9,826 nucleotides of DNA. Source: Gammaproteobacteria bacterium (lineage in GTDB: Bacteria; Pseudomonadota; Gammaproteobacteria; Pseudomonadales; DSM-25080). The stretch is from contig JABXIR010000096.1 of assembly GCA_013372965.1 (NCBI GenBank), forward strand, positions 1 through 9,826. The letters run 5' to 3'. Positions 6,551-9,826 of the stretch are shown here, piece after piece. The position numbers and the translations under genes were made by a program. Every line of letters begins with the position of its first letter. The stretch's first letter is position 1. The notes under the pieces are model-generated. The model did no database searches. It saw only the letters and a program-made list of their open reading frames with translations, and was not told where the DNA came from.

Positions 6551-8683
6551 ATGAACAAAACACTCTTGTGCTTATCTGCTGCACTCATTATCGGATGCGA
6601 TGGTGTTCAGCAGTCTAAATCACCTGCGATCAGCTATCCCGTCACTGACACGGTCAACGTGACCGACACTTACTTTGGTCACGAAGTGGCCGATCCATAT
6701 CGTTGGTTAGAGGATGATCGCTCCGCCGAGACCGAAGCATGGGTGATCGCTCAGAACGAAGTCACTTTCGGTTATCTCAACACTATTCCAACGCGTGATG
6801 CGCTGAAAGATCGCCTCACCGAAATTTGGAACTACGAAAAAGTCGGGGCTCCGTTTATCGAGGGAGATTACACCTACTTCTATCGAAACGATGGCCTCCA
6901 AAACCAATACGTTTTGTGGCGTCAAAAAGGCGATCAAGAGCCGGAAGTTTTTCTAGACCCGAATACCTTCAGCGAAGATGGCACCACATCACTCGCGAGC
7001 GTATCGTTCTCTGAAGACGGAAGTATCGTCGCGTATGCCATCTCTGAAGGCGGAAGCGACTGGCGTAAGATTATCGTCATCGACGCGGAGACGAAGGCTC
7101 AAATCGAGGATACACTGGTCGACGTGAAGTTCAGCGGCATTTCTTGGCTTGGTAACGAAGGATTCTACTACTCGTCCTACGACAAACCAGAAGGCAGTGA
7201 ACTCTCGGCAATGACCGATCAACACAAGCTTTACTACCACGAGCTCGGTACCTCACAAAGTAACGACCCTGTCGTATTCGGCGGCACCGACGCTGAAAAA
7301 CACCGTTACGTTGGTGGCTACGTCTCTGACGACAATCGCTTCTTGTTCATCTCTGCGTCGGTATCCACATCGGGTAACAAGCTATTCCTAATGGATCTAA
7401 CCCAAGATGAACCTAAGCTTGAGGTCATCCTTGATGATACCTCGTCCGATACCTATGTGATCGACAACGATGGAAGTACACTGTACCTCGTGACAAACCT
7501 CGATGCGCCAAACGGCCGTTTAGTAAAAACAACCGCCGACGCACTCACACCGGCGAACTGGGTTGACGTCATTCCGGAGACCGAAAACGTTCTATCGCTA
7601 TCGACGGGCTCAGGGTATTTCTTCGCTGAGTACATGGTTGATGCCGTATCGAAAGTAGAACAGCGCAATTACGACGGTTCGCTCGTGCGTAACATCGAGC
7701 TCCCAGGTCCGGGTACAGTATCTGGCCTTGGCGGTAAAGATGATGCCGACGTCTTGTACTATTCATTTACTAACTACAATACGCCGTCTACCACGTTCGC
7801 GTTAAATCCTGAAACCGGCGCGTCTGAAGTCTATCGTGCTTCGGGTGTCGATTTCGACAGCAGCCAGTACGTATCAGAGCAAGTCTTTTATACCTCTAAA
7901 GACGGTACACGAGTTCCGATGATCATTACTCACAAACGCGGCATTGAGCTCGACGGCACCAACCCAACCATCCTATATGGTTACGGTGGTTTCAATGTTT
8001 CACTGACGCCAAGCTTTAGCGTGGCCAATGCGGTATGGCTCGAGCAAGGCGGAGTCTATGCAGTTGCCAACCTCCGCGGTGGCGGTGAATATGGCAAAAC
8101 TTGGCACGATGCCGGTACCCAAATGCAAAAGCAAAACGTCTTCGATGACTTTATTGCAGCAGCAGAATACCTCAGCGAGGCGGGCTACGCTGACAGCGAT
8201 CATCTAGCAATTCGCGGCGGGTCTAACGGCGGCCTGCTTGTTGGCGCCGTTATGACACAGCGTCCAGAGCTTGTTCAGGTAGCCTTGCCAGCGGTCGGTG
8301 TTCTCGACATGCTGCGATACCACACATTTACGGCAGGCGCGGGTTGGGCGTATGACTACGGTACCAGCGAGCAGTCGGAAGACATGTTCAAATACCTACT
8401 TGGTTACTCACCCGTACATAATGTGCGCGAGGGCGTTAGCTACCCTGCAACCCTAATTACCACAGGCGACCATGACGACCGCGTCGTACCAGCACATTCG
8501 TTCAAATTTGCGGCTGAGCTTCAGGCAAAGCAATCAGGCAATGCCCCTGTGATGATTCGTATCGAGACCAATGCAGGACATGGTGCGGGAACTCCAGTCT
8601 CAAAACGTATCGAGCAAGCAGCCGATATATTTGCCTTTACCCTACACAATATGGGTATCGACGAAGTTAATCTCACCAACTAA
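6551..8683 (+). CDS. Lipoprotein prolyl oligopeptidase (S9A family)
   Basis: A serine peptidase that cuts short peptides after proline. The 710-residue product begins with a lipoprotein signal peptide (lipobox IIGC, lipidated Cys16), so it is predicted to be membrane-anchored outside the cytoplasm. The +2 residue is Asp17, which in enterobacteria signals retention in the inner membrane. Residues about 28-90 (with DPYRWLEDD) join the catalytic domain, a seven-bladed beta-propeller covers about 95-445, and the alpha/beta-hydrolase domain runs from about 446 to the end. The triad is Ser558 in GGSNGG, Asp642 in DHDDRV and His677 in NAGHG. Arg644 matches the substrate-binding Arg643 of the porcine enzyme. 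YGYGGF at 476-481 and LRGGGEYG at 508-515 are also typical of the family. All key residues are present, so it should be active. The start is needed for the signal peptide. A likely role is peptide scavenging. Related S9 peptidases exist, but the motif set favours prolyl oligopeptidase over oligopeptidase B. Confidence 0.94.
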   Translation: MNKTLLCLSAALIIGCDGVQQSKSPAISYPVTDTVNVTDTYFGHEVADPYRWLEDDRSAETEAWVIAQNEVTFGYLNTIPTRDALKDRLTEIWNYEKVGAPFIEGDYTYFYRNDGLQNQYVLWRQKGDQEPEVFLDPNTFSEDGTTSLASVSFSEDGSIVAYAISEGGSDWRKIIVIDAETKAQIEDTLVDVKFSGISWLGNEGFYYSSYDKPEGSELSAMTDQHKLYYHELGTSQSNDPVVFGGTDAEKHRYVGGYVSDDNRFLFISASVSTSGNKLFLMDLTQDEPKLEVILDDTSSDTYVIDNDGSTLYLVTNLDAPNGRLVKTTADALTPANWVDVIPETENVLSLSTGSGYFFAEYMVDAVSKVEQRNYDGSLVRNIELPGPGTVSGLGGKDDADVLYYSFTNYNTPSTTFALNPETGASEVYRASGVDFDSSQYVSEQVFYTSKDGTRVPMIITHKRGIELDGTNPTILYGYGGFNVSLTPSFSVANAVWLEQGGVYAVANLRGGGEYGKTWHDAGTQMQKQNVFDDFIAAAEYLSEAGYADSDHLAIRGGSNGGLLVGAVMTQRPELVQVALPAVGVLDMLRYHTFTAGAGWAYDYGTSEQSEDMFKYLLGYSPVHNVREGVSYPATLITTGDHDDRVVPAHSFKFAAELQAKQSGNAPVMIRIETNAGHGAGTPVSKRIEQAADIFAFTLHNMGIDEVNLTN

Positions 8684-8686
8684 TTC

Positions 8687-8701
8687 GGGGATGCCATCCC
8701 C
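8687..8701. repeat. Short hairpin after the peptidase gene
   Basis: GGGGAT at 8687-8692 and ATCCCC at 8696-8701 pair perfectly around a three-base loop, three bases after the peptidase stop codon. No T-run follows. It stands directly ahead of the strong terminator and may protect the 3' end of the transcript. Confidence 0.4.
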
Positions 8702-8707
8702 ACAACG

Positions 8708-8737
8708 AAAAACCCGCTCTATCGAGCGGGTTTTTTT
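8708..8737. terminator. Bidirectional intrinsic terminator
   Basis: The inner stem is CCCGCTC at 8713-8719 paired with GAGCGGG at 8724-8730 around the loop TATC. A-run and T-run tails (AAAAA at 8708-8712, seven T at 8731-8737) extend it to 12 bp. It has a U-tract on both strands, so it can end the peptidase transcript from the left and the glycosyltransferase transcript from the right. It lies 24 bases after one stop codon and 28 bases after the other. Confidence 0.92.
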
Positions 8738-8765
8738 ATGGTCTGAAGGTTTCATGACGACCGAG

Positions 8766-9826
8766 TTAAGCGCTGTAAGTTGCGGCCCTACGATAAAAAT
8801 CGACCAGCTGAGCGGCTTCTCGCTCAACTGTATAGTGTTCTAAAACACGCTGACGTCCCGCTTTACCCATTTCCTCGAGTTTGGCACGATCGCTGAGCAT
8901 TTTGTCGAGTGTCTCGTTCAGTTCCTTCTGGCCCTCAATGGGCACCAATTCACCGTCGATGCCTGGACGAATAATATCCTCCCAAGCACCCGCTCGAGTC
9001 GCTACAACCGCCGTCTGCGACCCCATTGCCTCAAGAATGGTCAGACCAAACCCTTCAACCCAACTGAGAGCACAGCCGATTGAGAGCGCCTGAAAGTATC
9101 GGGGAATGTCGTCGAAGCTCACCTCACCGACAAACAGAATGCGATCTGACAACCCCGCAGCATCAATCTCGGCTTTCATTTGCGCCACGAAGGACTCATT
9201 ACTCGAGTTAACGGCGCCCGCAACGATGGCCGTTAAGCCGGGATATTTTGGGCACAGTTCAATCGCTGAACGAACAAGCAGAGGTACCCCTTTTTGGGCA
9301 CGTACACGGCCGAGAATACCAATTCCGTATTCGCCGCCGAATCCAAGCGCCTTCCACGCCGCTTCTCGGTCTTCTGCCGGTTCGAAGTGACTGATGTCGA
9401 TACCGTGGGGAATAATTGCCGATGGCGGCGATTTCAAGTAAGACGCGGCTGCATTACACGTTGATATGACGTAATCCACCTTGGACATTAAAAAGCGCGT
9501 GATCCAGGTGTGGTTGCGCTGAGCGGTCGATGTAAACACAATGCACAGCGGCACGCCGAGCGCACGAAGCAGGAGTGCTTGAATCATTTCATCGTTGCGA
9601 CGCGCATGGAACACACGAGCGTTGCCGCTCGCAGGTGGCTTTCGACAATGCTTGACCACATCCCAGAAAGACACCACGAGCTCTTGTTCGCTAACGTGAT
9701 GGCCGCCCATGATCACTAAGTTGATGTCCTTGCGTTGGTAACGCATGGTCGACAACATGGTGGTGGTGACACCCGACAAGTTTTTGTTTGAATTGCCGAG
9801 AATAACCTCGCAATTTTCAAGCAATG
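8766..9826 (-). CDS. LpcC-like family 4 glycosyltransferase, 5' end missing
   Basis: A GT-B fold retaining glycosyltransferase (GT4) that adds a sugar from a nucleotide donor, most likely during LPS core or other surface-glycan synthesis on the cytoplasmic face. The visible 352 residues (numbered from the TTG codon at 9824) run to the window edge. The reading frame is open at the edge and the normal GT4 start is absent, so the true N-terminus is outside. LSGVTTT at 16-22, VFHARRNDEM at 71-80 and FTSTAQRNHTWITRF at 97-111 recall the rhizobial LPS-core mannosyltransferase LpcC. HGID at 140-143 precedes the C-terminal domain. Donor-site residues Arg173 (LGRV) and Lys178 (QKG) and the EX7E pair Glu257/Glu265 in EGFGLTILEAMG are intact, so it should be active. 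The sugar cannot be read from the sequence; mannose is suggested only by similarity from memory. It shares the terminator at 8708-8737 with the convergent peptidase gene. Confidence 0.88.
   Translation of the reverse strand, partial: LLENCEVILGNSNKNLSGVTTTMLSTMRYQRKDINLVIMGGHHVSEQELVVSFWDVVKHCRKPPASGNARVFHARRNDEMIQALLLRALGVPLCIVFTSTAQRNHTWITRFLMSKVDYVISTCNAAASYLKSPPSAIIPHGIDISHFEPAEDREAAWKALGFGGEYGIGILGRVRAQKGVPLLVRSAIELCPKYPGLTAIVAGAVNSSNESFVAQMKAEIDAAGLSDRILFVGEVSFDDIPRYFQALSIGCALSWVEGFGLTILEAMGSQTAVVATRAGAWEDIIRPGIDGELVPIEGQKELNETLDKMLSDRAKLEEMGKAGRQRVLEHYTVEREAAQLVDFYRRAATYSA

Noticed and set aside
8571..8843. Open frames on both strands across the peptidase-glycosyltransferase junction
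   Set aside because: They overlap the ends of real genes and read through the terminator palindrome, which is why both strands give the same KTRSIERVF string.
9106..9390. 94-codon open frame antisense to the glycosyltransferase
   Set aside because: It is fully covered by a conserved gene with intact donor-site motifs and shows no domain of its own.

Overview
The window looks like chromosomal DNA of a gammaproteobacterium, probably free-living or marine. The reasons are the gene run leuS-lptE-holA, an arrangement characteristic of that class, a LeuS that reads like the Escherichia/Pseudomonas type over most of its length, an LptE (so an LPS-bearing outer membrane), and a moderate GC content that is even from gene to gene. 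I see no insertion sequence, phage gene, CRISPR array, tRNA or rRNA, and no compositional break that would suggest an island.

Layout. (1) 55-585, plus strand: an exported TlpA-like thioredoxin-fold protein, with a hairpin covering its ribosome binding site. (2) 586-732: a spacer with two inverted repeats and a possible -10 box. (3) 733-4706, plus strand: leuS, lptE and holA, tightly packed (3-nt gap, then an ATGA overlap) and presumably one operon for leucyl-tRNA synthetase, the LPS-assembly lipoprotein and the clamp-loader delta subunit. (4) 4708-5715, minus strand: ornithine carbamoyltransferase, convergent with holA with one base between the stop codons. (5) 5716-5833: a divergent promoter region with an imperfect palindrome holding both proposed -35 boxes. 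(6) 5834-6478, plus strand: a membrane-bound b-type cytochrome of the b561 family. (7) 6551-8683, plus strand: a lipoprotein prolyl oligopeptidase with a good sigma-70-like promoter very close to its start codon. (8) 8687-8737: a small hairpin, then a strong bidirectional terminator. (9) 8766-9826, minus strand: an LpcC-like family 4 glycosyltransferase whose N-terminus lies beyond the window.

Functionally this is a set of housekeeping and envelope genes, not one pathway. LptE and the glycosyltransferase both point to LPS. The TlpA-like protein, the cytochrome and the peptidase act at or outside the inner membrane. LeuS, HolA and ornithine carbamoyltransferase are cytoplasmic core functions. 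I found no convincing new multi-gene system. The most noteworthy item is a LeuS that lacks the leucine-specific insertion domain normally found before KMSKS in gammaproteobacterial enzymes. Next come several regulatory candidates: the SD-occluding hairpin, the shared palindrome between the divergent genes, and a nearly leaderless peptidase mRNA.
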